A stretch of DNA of 64,000 bases from Opitutales bacterium (GTDB taxonomy: Bacteria; Verrucomicrobiota; Verrucomicrobiia; Opitutales; Opitutaceae), in NCBI GenBank assembly GCA_018700525.1, contig JABITN010000073.1, positions 62,001-126,000 of the forward strand, in the 5' to 3' direction. Below the pieces are notes generated by a model. The model saw nothing but the letters and a program-made list of their open reading frames with translations. It was not told where the DNA came from and did no database searches. The translations under genes were made by a program, and so were the position numbers. Of this stretch, positions 1 through 10,434 are shown piece by piece; the first letter of the stretch is position 1, and every line of letters starts with the position of its first letter.

Positions 1-287
1 GGCTATTGGCAACGGACTTAGCTGATTGGCTTGTTAATGAAGGCGTTGCGTTTCGGGATGCTCATCACATAGTTGGAGCAATGGTGGCCAAGGCGGAAAC
101 TCTGAATGTCCCCCTGAACGAGGTGCCTCAAGCCGATGCCAAAGAGATTCATCGCAAGCTCGCTGGCGACTGGAGGGTTGTGTTCGATCTTCAGCGGGCT
201 ATGAAGGCTCGCGAAGGCGTTGGTATGCCGGGGCCTAAGCAAATTAAAAAGCAATTAGGGCGGTGGAAGAAAGCTTATTCGGCTTAA
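1..287 (+). CDS. argH: Argininosuccinate lyase, C-terminal part (cut by window edge)
   Basis: About 94 C-terminal residues of argininosuccinate lyase, which splits argininosuccinate into arginine and fumarate in the last step of arginine synthesis. The stretch ATDLADWLVNEGVAFRDAHH followed by VGAMVAKAE matches the conserved end of the family (D-x-A-x-x-L-V-x-x-G-x-x-F-R-x-A-H). The frame is open to the left edge (a TTG at 6 is internal, not a start), so the catalytic regions lie outside the window. It is followed on the same strand by mutL after a 47-base gap. The tail (GPKQIKKQLGRWKKAYSA) is basic and ends at a TAA. Confidence 0.85.
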   Translation, partial: LLATDLADWLVNEGVAFRDAHHIVGAMVAKAETLNVPLNEVPQADAKEIHRKLAGDWRVVFDLQRAMKAREGVGMPGPKQIKKQLGRWKKAYSA

Positions 288-334
288 CTCCAGGATTGGG
301 GTTGAGAATTGAAACCTAGAATTCGACGTATTGA

Positions 335-2161
335 ATGGCTAAGATTTCCGTACTTTCGGATCAGGTTGCGAATCAGATTGCTGCGGGCGAAGTAATAGAG
401 CGTCCGGCTTCGATTGTTAAAGAGCTGGTCGAAAACAGCCTGGATGCAGGATCGACCGCGATCGAAATAGAGTTCAAAAAAGGCGGTACGAGTTTTATCC
501 GAATCGAAGACAACGGTTGCGGTATGAGCGAGGAAGATGCGTCGCTTTCTTTGCAACGACATGCGACGAGCAAGATAAAGGATGCGAATGACTTGAACAA
601 GCTGACCTCTATGGGCTTTCGGGGCGAGGCTCTACCTTCGATCGCATCTGTATCCCGCTTTCAGTTACAAACTCGCGAGACTGAATCTGAATCCGGTACC
701 GACATTCTGATTAATGGAGGGAAAGTGGTTCATCACCGGGAATGCGGAATGCCGCCGGGTACGCGGATGACGATTTCGCAACTATTCAATACGGTTCCAG
801 CTCGGCGAAAATTCTTAAAAACGGTCGCCACGGAATCAGCTCATATCGTACACTACGCTCGTCTTTATGCGCTAGCCCATCCCGAAGTGTCTTTTACGCT
901 TATCGATGACGGGCGAACGCTGTTTCGCACGCCAGCTTGCGCTCGTTTGCGAGACCGCGTTATGGAGATTTTCGGCAAATCGGTTGCTGGGAAACTGATC
1001 GAAGTCGATGCCAAGGGAAAGGGGATGCGTTTGAGCGGTTTAATCGGCGCTCCAGGGCATTCGCGATCGAGTCGTCACGAAATGCTTATTTTCGTGAATA
1101 ATCGCCCAGTCGAGAATCGAACGCTTGGATACGCGCTCATCGAATCGTATTATGGACATATCCCTAAAGGTCGATATCCGGTCGCGTTTTTGTTTCTCGA
1201 TTTGTCCCCGAAGGATGTGGATGTCAATGTGCATCCGGCGAAGCGTGAAATTCGATTTCGAAATGAGTCATCGGTTCGAGGATTTGCGGTAAGAGCGATT
1301 TTAGAAGCGCTGCAAAAGTCAGTGGAGATCGTGGCAACGCCGATTATGAGAACTGCGCCGATTGAGAAATCGGCAAGGCTTGGTATCGAAATTGACTCTG
1401 AAAATGTCGTCCGATCCAAGCGGACGCCGATACTCGCGAGCGTGCGGGTCGAATCGTCTGCAGAAAAGGAAGTGGAGACGCCTGCAAAGCCAAAGGCGAT
1501 GGTCGAACCGGTTTCGACTGAGATCAGTGAGATCGTTCCGGAAATTAGAGAAAAGTCGAATGATGAAATTGTCGAAGTGGTCGATCGCGATTGGCACTTT
1601 ATTGGTTGGGCGCAAGATGATTACGCGCTTTACGATACGGATTCGGGAGTAGTGGTATTGGATTATAAGGCAGCTCGAAGGCGCGTTTGGTACGCCCGCT
1701 TGCTCGCTTCTTACAAAGATCGGACTGTTGAAAGCCAAAAGCTTCTCCTTCCGGTTCCGGTCGAATTCGATCCGGTGTCATCAGCGATGTTGACCGATAA
1801 CGCAGAATTGCTTGAAGCCTATGGATTAGAAGTGGCTCCATTCGGGCGAAATTTCTTTCGAATTGAGGCCGTGCCTAGTTGGTTGCCCGAGAACGAAGCT
1901 GAAGCTTATCTTGGAGACTGGGTCGATCTTTTGCGAAATGGCAGCATCAGCGACAAGAAAACGGGGCCGACTCAGGAATTACTGGCTAAGCACGCGGTGA
2001 ACAAGATCGTCCGAGGGGCTTCTACCCCCAGCGCAGCTGAACTCGGTGAATTACTTGATCGTCTTTTTGAGACGAATAACCCGCTTGCGGATCCCAATGG
2101 CCGACCGACGTTCATAGAAATTGCCAAGAGCGAGCTAAACCGCCGCTTTCATAAGGGCTAG
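335..2161 (+). CDS. mutL: DNA mismatch repair protein MutL with degenerate endonuclease motifs
   Basis: MutL couples mismatch recognition by MutS to strand removal. The N-terminal GHKL ATPase is intact: NQIAAGEVIERP (13-24) with general base E30 and Mg ligand N34, DNGCGM (59-64), RHATSK (75-80) and GFRGEAL (94-100). Length 608 is normal. The C-terminal dimerisation domain is odd: where nicking MutLs carry DQHAxxE there is DYKAARRR (443-450), the ACR motif reads AVNKIVRG (554-561), and CPHGRP reads ADPNGRPT (585-592). So the zinc/endonuclease site appears lost, as in MutLs of MutH-using gammaproteobacteria. Start is the ATG at 335, without a ribosome binding site. It follows argH on the same strand. 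Confidence 0.95.
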   Translation: MAKISVLSDQVANQIAAGEVIERPASIVKELVENSLDAGSTAIEIEFKKGGTSFIRIEDNGCGMSEEDASLSLQRHATSKIKDANDLNKLTSMGFRGEALPSIASVSRFQLQTRETESESGTDILINGGKVVHHRECGMPPGTRMTISQLFNTVPARRKFLKTVATESAHIVHYARLYALAHPEVSFTLIDDGRTLFRTPACARLRDRVMEIFGKSVAGKLIEVDAKGKGMRLSGLIGAPGHSRSSRHEMLIFVNNRPVENRTLGYALIESYYGHIPKGRYPVAFLFLDLSPKDVDVNVHPAKREIRFRNESSVRGFAVRAILEALQKSVEIVATPIMRTAPIEKSARLGIEIDSENVVRSKRTPILASVRVESSAEKEVETPAKPKAMVEPVSTEISEIVPEIREKSNDEIVEVVDRDWHFIGWAQDDYALYDTDSGVVVLDYKAARRRVWYARLLASYKDRTVESQKLLLPVPVEFDPVSSAMLTDNAELLEAYGLEVAPFGRNFFRIEAVPSWLPENEAEAYLGDWVDLLRNGSISDKKTGPTQELLAKHAVNKIVRGASTPSAAELGELLDRLFETNNPLADPNGRPTFIEIAKSELNRRFHKG

Positions 2162-2273
2162 CTGGATGAATAAGTTCGATCTGTAGAAAAATATATCTGA
2201 TCGAAATTAATCAAAACGGAAATTGGCCTGATATGAGCTTAGTGCTCACGTGAGGAAAGACTTGTATCTCGCG

Positions 2274-2291
2274 AGCGGATCTTTATCCGCT
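2274..2291. repeat. Short hairpin in the mutL-glgP gap, REP-like
   Basis: Perfect 7-bp inverted repeat AGCGGAT / ATCCGCT around a CTTT loop, in the 160-base gap between mutL and glgP. It resembles hairpins in other gaps of this window (38856-38868, 44194-44208). No T-run follows, so an intrinsic terminator is less likely than a dispersed palindromic repeat. Confidence 0.4.
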
Positions 2292-2321
2292 GTGTCTTGA
2301 TCAAACACTAACTGATTTTCA

Positions 2322-4817
2322 ATGAGTACCGTTGCTAGGAAAAAAACCGCCACTAAGCAGACTAGGAAAAAGATGAAGAACGCCGGGGAGCCAAAGCCTA
2401 TGAAGGAGTCGATTTTAGAGCATCTAAGACTGACTTTGGCTCATGATCCGTCGATCGCTACTTCGCGCGATTGGTGGACGTGCATCTCCCTTGCAGTACG
2501 CGATCGAATGGTTACCAACATGATCGAGACTCAAGCGACCCATTTCAAGACGCGTACCCGTCGGGTTTACTACCTGTCTCTCGAGTATTTAATGGGACGA
2601 ATGTTGGTCAACAACATGCACAATGCTGGATTGTACGACGAATCTCGAGCTGCGATCGAGGCATTGGGACTCGATTGGGATGAGATTGTAGAAGAAGAAT
2701 TGGATATGGGTTTGGGCAATGGCGGTTTAGGTCGTTTAGCGGCCTGTTTCCTCGATTCGCTCGCGACCTTGGATTTGCCGGCAATTGGTTACGGGATTTA
2801 CTACGAATTCGGACTGTTCAAACAGGAGTTCGTTAATGGACACCAGATAGAGCATCCCGATAGTTGGAAGAAATTCGGAACTCCCTGGGAGATTGTTCGT
2901 CCGGAATACACTCAGCACATCACGGTGTATGGTCACGTAGAGCAGGTTTTCGATAGCAATGGAGATTGCCGCGAAGAGTGGGTCGGCGGAAAGACGATCG
3001 AAGGGGTGCCTTACGATATTCCGATCGCTGGCTATGATACGAAGACGGTGAATTTTCTGCGATTGTGGTCGTCGCGTTCTTCCGAGGATTTCGACTTAGA
3101 TGAATTTAACAAGGGCGATTACGTCGAAGCGGTTCGCGAGAAGGCGATTGGCGAAACGATTTCCAAGGTGCTTTACCCGAACGATCGAACGGAGAACGGC
3201 AAGGAGCTTCGCCTTGTTCAGCAATACTTTTTCGTAACTTGTTCCTTGCACGATATCATTCGTCGCTTCCGCATGACGCACGATGATTGGGACGAATTCC
3301 CCGATCAAGTTGCTATCCAGCTCAACGATACGCACCCAGCGATCGCTGTGGTGGAATTGATGCGTATTCTGGTGGACGAAGAGCGTCTCGATTGGAATTA
3401 CGCATGGAAATTGGTGACCAAGACCTTTGCCTACACGAACCACACTCTCCTGCCGGAGGCATTGGAACGTTGGAGCGTGCCGCTTTTCGAAAAAGTTCTA
3501 CCGCGTCATTTAAATATTATTTACGGTATCAATAACCAGCTTATGGATACTGTCGAGGCTAAGTGGCCTGGCGACGACGCCATGAAGCGCAATGTCTCGA
3601 TTATCGAGGAGAATCACCCCAAAATGGTGCGCATGGCAAATCTTGCAGTGGTAGCGAGTCACACTGTAAATGGCGTTGCAGCAATCCATTCGCAATTGAT
3701 AAAGGCTCGTCTCTTTTCGACTTTCCACGCGCTTTATCCGGGGAAGTTCACTAATATGACCAACGGCATTACGCCACGCCGCTGGTTGGTGGCTTGCAAC
3801 CGTGACTTGTGTTCGCTGATCACATCTAAGATTGGCAATAGCTGGACGAAAAACCTTGATGATCTGCATGGGCTGGAGGCTTATGCTGATGACCATGAAT
3901 TTCAGGATGCGTATATGGATATCAAATACGCAAACAAGGTCGCTCTTGCTGAAATCATCAAAAACGATTGTGGCGTAGAGGTTGATCCAAGCGCGATGTT
4001 CGATGTTCAAATCAAGCGTTTACACGAGTATAAGCGTCAGCATCTAACATTACTGCACATCTTACATCTCTATCGCAAATTGTTGCGCAATCCCGGTCTG
4101 GATTTCGTTCCCCGCGTATTCATCTTCGGGGCGAAAGCAGCTCCTGGATACTATCTCGCTAAGACAATTATAAAGGCGATCAACGCCGTAGGCGAAGTCA
4201 TCAACAATGACGAACGGATTGAGGGAAAGCTCAAGGTCGCTTTTCTCCCGAACTACCGTGTTTCGCTGGCTGCCCGGATTATTCCTGCGGCTGATCTTTC
4301 GGAACAAATCTCGACCGCCGGCAAGGAAGCGTCCGGCACGGGCAATATGAAGCTTGCCCTAAATGGCGCTCTTACCATTGGCACGCTCGACGGCGCCAAT
4401 ATTGAGATTAAAGAAGAGGTTGGAGATGACAATATCTTCATCTTCGGATTGGATGTGGACGAAGTGGCCGAAATTGACGAAAAGGGTTACCGCCCATGGG
4501 ATTACTACCATGGCGACGAAAACTTGAAGGCGATTGTCGACTGGATAGGATCGGATTACTTCGCTGCGGGTGAACCGGGTGTTTTGAAGCCGATTCGCGA
4601 TAGCCTGCTTGAGGGTGGTGATCCGTACAAAGCATTGGCGGATTTCAAGGAGTACTGCGAATGCCAGGAACGCGTCGACGAGGCATTTCGCGACAAACGC
4701 CGTTGGGCCCGTATGGCTATTCTTAACACCGCTCGTGTCGGCAAATTCTCTTCGGATCGTACGATTAGCGAATACGCTGACCAGATTTGGAAACTAAAGC
4801 CGGTCAAGGTAAAATAG
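2322..4817 (+). CDS. glgP: Glycogen/maltodextrin phosphorylase
   Basis: Cytoplasmic alpha-glucan phosphorylase (831 residues; E. coli GlgP is 815) releasing glucose-1-phosphate from glycogen or maltodextrin. Family signatures throughout: [67 protein letters not shown], and the PLP motif [14 protein letters not shown] with the cofactor lysine at about 677. The first 25 residues are a Lys/Arg/Thr-rich extension ([20 protein letters not shown]) not needed for the fold. The start is the ATG at 2322, without a Shine-Dalgarno sequence. It stands alone between mutL and a convergent phosphoesterase gene, with no other glg genes in view. Confidence 0.96.
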   Translation: MSTVARKKTATKQTRKKMKNAGEPKPMKESILEHLRLTLAHDPSIATSRDWWTCISLAVRDRMVTNMIETQATHFKTRTRRVYYLSLEYLMGRMLVNNMHNAGLYDESRAAIEALGLDWDEIVEEELDMGLGNGGLGRLAACFLDSLATLDLPAIGYGIYYEFGLFKQEFVNGHQIEHPDSWKKFGTPWEIVRPEYTQHITVYGHVEQVFDSNGDCREEWVGGKTIEGVPYDIPIAGYDTKTVNFLRLWSSRSSEDFDLDEFNKGDYVEAVREKAIGETISKVLYPNDRTENGKELRLVQQYFFVTCSLHDIIRRFRMTHDDWDEFPDQVAIQLNDTHPAIAVVELMRILVDEERLDWNYAWKLVTKTFAYTNHTLLPEALERWSVPLFEKVLPRHLNIIYGINNQLMDTVEAKWPGDDAMKRNVSIIEENHPKMVRMANLAVVASHTVNGVAAIHSQLIKARLFSTFHALYPGKFTNMTNGITPRRWLVACNRDLCSLITSKIGNSWTKNLDDLHGLEAYADDHEFQDAYMDIKYANKVALAEIIKNDCGVEVDPSAMFDVQIKRLHEYKRQHLTLLHILHLYRKLLRNPGLDFVPRVFIFGAKAAPGYYLAKTIIKAINAVGEVINNDERIEGKLKVAFLPNYRVSLAARIIPAADLSEQISTAGKEASGTGNMKLALNGALTIGTLDGANIEIKEEVGDDNIFIFGLDVDEVAEIDEKGYRPWDYYHGDENLKAIVDWIGSDYFAAGEPGVLKPIRDSLLEGGDPYKALADFKEYCECQERVDEAFRDKRRWARMAILNTARVGKFSSDRTISEYADQIWKLKPVKVK

Positions 4818-4847
4818 CTCCATCCGCTATTAGGAAGGCCAGAAGAG

Positions 4848-5747
4848 CTAGTTTTTGAAACGTAGCTTGGCGGTCACTGGAAAATGATCCGAAGGGTAGC
4901 GTCCGTCTGAATTGTCATGGAGGATTTCCGCTTCCATGACTTCAGAGGATGGACCTGCGAAGATGTAATCGATTTTGGATCCGTCGGTCTTTCCGGTCCA
5001 CGCTCCGAAAGTCCCGGTTGCTTCGGCTATAGGGTGAAGTGCTCTGAAGGTATCGATTAATGGCGCTTCGGTGGAATGTGGACCTATAGGGTCGGATTCG
5101 CCGATCAAGCTGAGAATGGTTTGAGTTTTTTCTCCAGCATTGAAGTCGCCCATCAGAATGTAGGGATCGCCTTTCGTAGATCTCTCGGCAATTCGTTGGG
5201 CTATGAGCAATGCGCTTTGTTCGCGAGATTCTTGGGATTTGTGATCGAAATGGGCATTGAAAACGTAGAACGAGCGGTCGCTGGCTTTGTTTCGGAAATG
5301 AGCCCAAGTACAAATTCGAACGATCTTGTTGCCCCAGTGAGTAGAACGAACTTCAGGAGTTTCCGAAAGCCAGAACGTATCGGATTCGAGGACTTCGAAT
5401 TGGCTTTTTAAATACAAAATCGCCGCGTACTCGCCAGTACTATTCGAGTCGCGACCGATTCCGAGGTGAGTGTATTGAGAATTGGCGGATTTGATTTCCT
5501 CAATCTGAAAATCGAGCGCCTCTTGTATTCCTACGATTTGCGGTTGATGTTCAGCGAAAACGCCGAAAACCAACTTTTTTCGTTTCTCCCAATGGTTCTC
5601 TCCGTCTTTAGCCGTTCCGTATCGGATATTGAATGACATCGTTTCGAGAACGAGGGAATCTTGAGGTGCGACGCTGCAACCGAATAGGGCTAGAAGAGCG
5701 GTTAGGGCGACTGTTGGTAGAAGACAGGAGAGCTTGGAGGATATCAT
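4848..5747 (-). CDS. Endonuclease/exonuclease/phosphatase (EEP) family lipoprotein
   Basis: Mg-dependent phosphoesterase of the EEP/DNase I fold, predicted as an exported lipoprotein. Starting at 5747 gives a lipoprotein signal (MISSKLSCLLPTVALTALLA then LFGC, acylated Cys 24); the longer open frame to 5885 adds 46 residues that would hide it. Active-site motifs are in order: MSFNIRYG, QEAL with the catalytic Glu, GDFNAG, KIDYIF and SDHFPVTAKL. The substrate cannot be read; relatives act on nucleic acids, inositol phosphates or sphingomyelin, and small lipoprotein forms are frequent in Bacteroidota and Verrucomicrobiota. Convergent with glgP (30-base gap). Confidence 0.85.
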   Translation of the reverse strand: MISSKLSCLLPTVALTALLALFGCSVAPQDSLVLETMSFNIRYGTAKDGENHWEKRKKLVFGVFAEHQPQIVGIQEALDFQIEEIKSANSQYTHLGIGRDSNSTGEYAAILYLKSQFEVLESDTFWLSETPEVRSTHWGNKIVRICTWAHFRNKASDRSFYVFNAHFDHKSQESREQSALLIAQRIAERSTKGDPYILMGDFNAGEKTQTILSLIGESDPIGPHSTEAPLIDTFRALHPIAEATGTFGAWTGKTDGSKIDYIFAGPSSEVMEAEILHDNSDGRYPSDHFPVTAKLRFKN

Positions 5748-5819
5748 GGTCTTGATTGGAAAACGGGAAGTGCGTTGATCACTTTGCGGATTGCTCATGG
5801 GGAGGCAAGTTTTTTGGGG

Positions 5820-5877
5820 TAGGGCGGTATCGCGGCTACAATGATAGAGGAGACTGCGGTAGCCTCCTACCTGTTGC
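5820..5877. repeat. REP-like palindromic sequence upstream of the EEP lipoprotein
   Basis: Read on the minus strand it contains GTAGGAGGCTACCGCAG and then GTAGCCGCGATACCGCC, elements resembling the GTAGGAG / CGCGATA signature of the repeat at 44167-44215. It lies in the roughly 265-base divergent gap between the lipoprotein and the Gfo/Idh/MocA gene, which otherwise holds no gene. The match is imperfect. Confidence 0.3.
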
Positions 5878-6013
5878 TGATTCAAACGGGGCTTCGGTTT
5901 GTCTTAATTCAACGGGATTAACGTAATTTGCTTTGTTGACTTGTTTCTCGTTTTTCGGAGGATAGAAAACTGTAGCGGCTTCGCTTTCTTATAACCCTTT
6001 TTCGGCAATACGC

Positions 6014-7435
6014 ATGAAAAATACACCCTTTTCAACTTCGGCCTCTAGTCGCCGCCAATTTCTGAAAACTTCGTCGCTTCTTGCTGGAAGTGCGTTTGTT
6101 TTGCCTCGGTTCTCGATTGGGCAACCAGGGCAGTCGGCGAACAGTAAGCTCAATATTGCATTCATTGGCGTCGGACCAGGCCAGGGCAGGGGCAATTTGA
6201 CGCAGATGGCCAACGAAAATATCGTGGCGTTCTGCGACGTTGACCCGGCTCAGATCGCCATAACCAAAGAGAAATTTCCGCATGCTCGTACATTTAGCGA
6301 CTACCGCGAAATGTTCGATAAAATGGGCAACGAAATCGATGCGGTCGGTATCGCCACTCCGGATAATACGCATTTTGTCGCGGCGATGGCAGCCGCGGAT
6401 TTGGGGAAGCACCTATTTGTTCAAAAGCCCTTGGTTCACAATATTTACGAACTGCGAACGCTTTGCGAAAAAACTCGGCAGAATAAGCTCGTTACTCAGA
6501 TGGGAAACCAGGGACGCGCCTTTGACGGAATGCGTCATATTAAGGAATGGTTCGACGCGGATGTGCTTGGAGAGGTGCGTGAAGTTATTGCGTGGACGAA
6601 TCGGCCTAACCAGGGTTACGGTTTTCGGTCGGGCGAGAGAACAAAGTTGCCCGACGCTCAACCGATTCCGAAAGGGATGGATTGGGATAAGTGGATTGGA
6701 CCAGCCCCAATGACCGGGTTTAGCGAGGATTTGCATCCAGGGTACTGGCGCGGTTGGTGGGATTACGGTTGCGGTGGATTGGGCGATATTGGCTGTCATA
6801 CAATCGACATTCCATACTATGCCCTTCAGCTTGGTCATCCCACGAAGATCGAGGTGGAATTAACTGGTAAACCTAATTTGGTCTATACGCCAAGCGGTAG
6901 TGTCGTGACGTATTATTTTCCGGCTCGTAACGGATTGCCTCCAGTTAAGGTCAAGTGGATAGAAGGTCCTACGGTACCGAAAATGGCGAAAGATTTTGAA
7001 ACAGCCCAAGCGGCTGCTCTGGCGAAATCGGGGAGCAAGGAAGAAGCAAAAAGCTATGCTGATGGCATTTTCATGGTAGGAAAAAAACAAACGCTCTTTT
7101 CGCCAGGTATGCGTCCGAATAGTCCGCGTCTCTACGACGAAGATGTTTGGCAAGAGTTTCGCCGAAACCGTCCACCTCAGACATTGCCACGTATTAAGGG
7201 TGGCAACATCCAAGAGTGGATACGAGCTGTAAAAGGAGAGGGGCCTAGACCTGGGTCGCATTTCGATTATGCCGAGGGATTGACGGAGTTGATTCTATTG
7301 GGATCTTTGGCCATTCGTACCGGCAAAAACATCGAATGGGATTCGAAGAAGATGAAGATAACGAATGAGCCTTCCCTCAATAAGTACATTAAGCCAAAGG
7401 CTCGCAAAGGTTGGCGTGAGTACTATCGCGGTTAA
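6014..7435 (+). CDS. Tat-exported Gfo/Idh/MocA family oxidoreductase
   Basis: NAD(P)-binding oxidoreductase of the Gfo/Idh/MocA family with a twin-arginine signal (SRRQFLK then a hydrophobic run ending near residue 37), hence probably periplasmic. Rossmann glycines are in IAFIGVGPGQGRGN (about 50-63). The usual EKP catalytic motif reads QKP (FVQKPLVHN), and the GDIGCHTIDI motif is conserved. A C-terminal WREYYRG matches the PVC-bacterial subgroup. Such proteins oxidise or rearrange sugars and cyclitols; the substrate is unknown. The next gene on the strand, 90 bases on, is a PVC-type heme dehydrogenase, suggesting a shared periplasmic oxidation job. Confidence 0.88.
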   Translation: MKNTPFSTSASSRRQFLKTSSLLAGSAFVLPRFSIGQPGQSANSKLNIAFIGVGPGQGRGNLTQMANENIVAFCDVDPAQIAITKEKFPHARTFSDYREMFDKMGNEIDAVGIATPDNTHFVAAMAAADLGKHLFVQKPLVHNIYELRTLCEKTRQNKLVTQMGNQGRAFDGMRHIKEWFDADVLGEVREVIAWTNRPNQGYGFRSGERTKLPDAQPIPKGMDWDKWIGPAPMTGFSEDLHPGYWRGWWDYGCGGLGDIGCHTIDIPYYALQLGHPTKIEVELTGKPNLVYTPSGSVVTYYFPARNGLPPVKVKWIEGPTVPKMAKDFETAQAAALAKSGSKEEAKSYADGIFMVGKKQTLFSPGMRPNSPRLYDEDVWQEFRRNRPPQTLPRIKGGNIQEWIRAVKGEGPRPGSHFDYAEGLTELILLGSLAIRTGKNIEWDSKKMKITNEPSLNKYIKPKARKGWREYYRG

Positions 7436-7528
7436 AGTGAGTATCCTGATGGTTGATTTTTTTATAAATACGGTTTTGTTATTTTGCTAAAATATAGCTG
7501 TTCAGTTCTTGATTAAGCCTCATTGATT

Positions 7529-10417
7529 ATGCTGTTTTCGTTTCGGTCATTGTTGCTTCTTTTTTCGGTTTTTCTGTGGTCGCTCGCTTTGAGGGCGGAT
7601 CGTTTTATTCCAGTGAACACACAGGCTCCGGGCGAGGAACCGCCTTCGCCAGAAGAGGCGGCCGCTCTGATATCGGTTCCTGAAGGCTTTAGCGTTACGC
7701 TTTTTGCTGGGGAGCCGGAGGTTCGGCAGCCTATCGCGATGCAGATAGACGATCGGGGTCGATTATGGGTGGCAGAATCCTATTCGTACAAGGAATGGGA
7801 ATTCAAAGGACAGGATCGAATCCTCATTTTTGAAGATGGCGACAATGACGGTCGCTTTGATAAGCGAACGATATTTTGGGATAAGGGAACTCACTTGTCG
7901 GGGTTTGCTATCGGCTATGGCGGCGTGTGGATTTGCAATTCGCCCCGCCTGGAATTTATTCCGGATCGCGATGGCGACGATGTTCCTGACGGAGCCTTGG
8001 AGACGATTCTCGATGGTTTTTCGGTCGATGCGAAGCATAATTTCTTCAATGGGTTAACTTGGGGACTTGATGGATGGTTGTACGGTCGACACGGGATAAC
8101 GGCACCCTCGCTTGTTGGAGTTCCTGGGACTCCTAATGCAGAGCGCATAGATGTTGATTGCGGCATTTGGCGGATAGATCCGGTGACGCATACTTTTGAG
8201 ATGGTTCTTCGGGGGACGACCAATCCATGGGGACTTGATTGGAACGACGTGGGTGAGATGTTCTTTACGGGTAATGTGAATGGTCATCTTTGGCATGGAA
8301 TACCGGGCGCTCGGTATCCAAGAATGCATGGACAAGGTTTTTCCTTTCATGTCTACGATCGCATCGGCTTAACTGCGGATCACCTGCACCATGAAGGGGA
8401 GTGGACGGATCGGAGGAAGTTTCGCGATAATGCTGAAGGGCTGACCAATGAGTTAGGCGGAGGACATTCGCATGCGGGAGGCATGATCTATCTCGGGGAT
8501 AATTGGCCTGATGAATACCGGAATACGATATTCATGAGCAACACGCATGGAAGACGGATCAATAACGACATACTCGAGCGCCAAGGATCTGGATACGTGG
8601 GGCGTCATGGAAGGGACTTTCTAATATCGAACCAGCCATGGTACAAGGGGGTCACTCAAATCTATGGCCCCGATGGAGGCGTATTCATGTCGGATTGGAC
8701 TGACCTAGGTGAATGCCATGACAACGATGGGGTTCATCGTACAAGTGGGCGTATTTACAAAGTGGTGTACGGAGAAGCTGAAAAGGGGGGGGGATTGAAT
8801 TTGAAGGAAGAGTCAAATCGAGCTCTTGCTAATTATCAACTGCATCGGAACGAATGGTTTGCCCGTCATTCGCGACGGATTTTGAACGAGCGATTCGTGG
8901 GAGGCGTCGATGTATCGGACTCGAGGCCAATACTTGAGGCAATCGTTGACGAGAGAAAGGTTACGGTAGCGGAACAGTTGCGGGCTCTGTGGACTTTGCA
9001 TTCGGTTGGAGGAGTGGGCGAGAGTCGATTGACTGATCTATTGGATCACGCTAACGAGCACGTTAGAAGTTGGGCGATTCGTTTGATTGGCGAGGGTGGG
9101 AATGCGAGTGTTTCCCAATTCCAAAAGATTCGACTGATGGCGGAGGACGGAAAATCTCTTTTGGTCCGTTTGTATATCGCATCGACGCTTCCTCGGTTTG
9201 CTCAGGAACAGCAGTGGAGACTTGCGGAGTCGCTTGTGAAGGCGTTCGGATACGAATCGGACCAGAACCTGCCTCAAATGATTTGGTACGCTCTTGAGCC
9301 TCTAGTGGCGTCGGATCCGATGCGTGCGTTGGAGTGGTTGGATCGTTGTCGCGACCCAATGGTTTATCGATCTATTAGTCGACGGATAGCATCGGAGTTT
9401 GAATCGAACGATAGATATATTTCGGAATTGGTAACTGCATTCGATCGAGCATCGAGACGAGGAGACGAGCGTTACGCAAAAGCAGGGCTTGAAGGCTTGG
9501 AAGCTGCGTTTAATGGTTTGAAGGGAATTACGGCTCCGAAGAACTGGAGTCTGATCGCAAATTCTAGATTGGCCGAGATTCGCCTATTTGGCGAACGGTT
9601 CGATTCGATCTTTGGCAACAACCTAGAGATGTCGTCCAACGATTGGATACAACTCTTGCAAGAGCCAACCCTGCGCCGACAGGCAATACGAGAGTTGGCT
9701 GCATTCGATGATTTCAAGGTGGGCGCATTGTTGATTAAGGATTATCGGCGTTATGGTCGCGAGGACCGTCAGGCAGTTATTAGTACATTGAGTTCCAGGA
9801 AATCGTTGGCGACTGTACTGCTTCAAGCAATGCAATCGGGGAATGTGAAGCGATCTGAGGTTTCCGCTTATCACGCTCGGCAAATATTCGGTTTGGGTGA
9901 CGAAAAATTGGGTCGACAGTTGGAATCCGTTTGGGGAACGATTGGGCATACGCCAGCGGAAAAGCGCACGGAAATTGAGCATTGGCAGTCGCGGCTCACA
10001 CCTCGAATTCTTGCTAGTGCGGATACGCTAAATGGAAATGAAATATTTGAACGAAGCTGCGTCGCTTGTCATCGCCTATATGGAAAAGGCGGTAGCGTTG
10101 GTCCGGATTTAAGCGGGGCCGATCGCCAGAATCTTTACTATTTAATTGAAAACCTGGTCGATCCAAGTGCGGTCTTGCCAAGAGATTTTAGAATGACTTT
10201 GGTGTCGCTTAAGGATGGAAGAGTGCTTGCAGGAACGATTTCAGCTCAATCTCCGCATTCGATTACGCTCGTTGGGTTAGAGGGTGAGCATGTGATCGCG
10301 AATAATGATATTCTAAAAAAAGAGCAGGTGGAGCAATCGATTATGCCTGAAGGTCTCTTGCAGAATTTAACGGAAAACGAAGTCCGCGATCTAGTAGGCT
10401 TTTTACAGTCGAAATAG
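7529..10417 (+). CDS. PVC-type membrane-bound dehydrogenase with C-terminal CxxCH heme domain
   Basis: A 962-residue secreted protein. The N-terminal signal (LFSFRSLLLLFSVFLWSLAL) is followed by the PVC dehydrogenase beta-propeller domain (GFSVTLFAGEPEVRQPIAM, then DRILIFEDGDNDGRFDK, to about residue 420), a HEAT-like helical middle, and a cytochrome c-like domain with heme site CVACH (844-848) and a likely axial Met in SIMPEG. Resembles TIGR02604 plus TIGR02603. The family is expanded in Planctomycetota/Verrucomicrobiota and thought to oxidise sugars or alcohols using the heme as electron exit. The ATG at 7529 is preferred over a TTG two codons upstream. It follows an oxidoreductase and precedes a GDSL esterase. 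Confidence 0.9.
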   Translation: MLFSFRSLLLLFSVFLWSLALRADRFIPVNTQAPGEEPPSPEEAAALISVPEGFSVTLFAGEPEVRQPIAMQIDDRGRLWVAESYSYKEWEFKGQDRILIFEDGDNDGRFDKRTIFWDKGTHLSGFAIGYGGVWICNSPRLEFIPDRDGDDVPDGALETILDGFSVDAKHNFFNGLTWGLDGWLYGRHGITAPSLVGVPGTPNAERIDVDCGIWRIDPVTHTFEMVLRGTTNPWGLDWNDVGEMFFTGNVNGHLWHGIPGARYPRMHGQGFSFHVYDRIGLTADHLHHEGEWTDRRKFRDNAEGLTNELGGGHSHAGGMIYLGDNWPDEYRNTIFMSNTHGRRINNDILERQGSGYVGRHGRDFLISNQPWYKGVTQIYGPDGGVFMSDWTDLGECHDNDGVHRTSGRIYKVVYGEAEKGGGLNLKEESNRALANYQLHRNEWFARHSRRILNERFVGGVDVSDSRPILEAIVDERKVTVAEQLRALWTLHSVGGVGESRLTDLLDHANEHVRSWAIRLIGEGGNASVSQFQKIRLMAEDGKSLLVRLYIASTLPRFAQEQQWRLAESLVKAFGYESDQNLPQMIWYALEPLVASDPMRALEWLDRCRDPMVYRSISRRIASEFESNDRYISELVTAFDRASRRGDERYAKAGLEGLEAAFNGLKGITAPKNWSLIANSRLAEIRLFGERFDSIFGNNLEMSSNDWIQLLQEPTLRRQAIRELAAFDDFKVGALLIKDYRRYGREDRQAVISTLSSRKSLATVLLQAMQSGNVKRSEVSAYHARQIFGLGDEKLGRQLESVWGTIGHTPAEKRTEIEHWQSRLTPRILASADTLNGNEIFERSCVACHRLYGKGGSVGPDLSGADRQNLYYLIENLVDPSAVLPRDFRMTLVSLKDGRVLAGTISAQSPHSITLVGLEGEHVIANNDILKKEQVEQSIMPEGLLQNLTENEVRDLVGFLQSK

Positions 10418-10434
10418 ATGGCTAACGTATCGTT

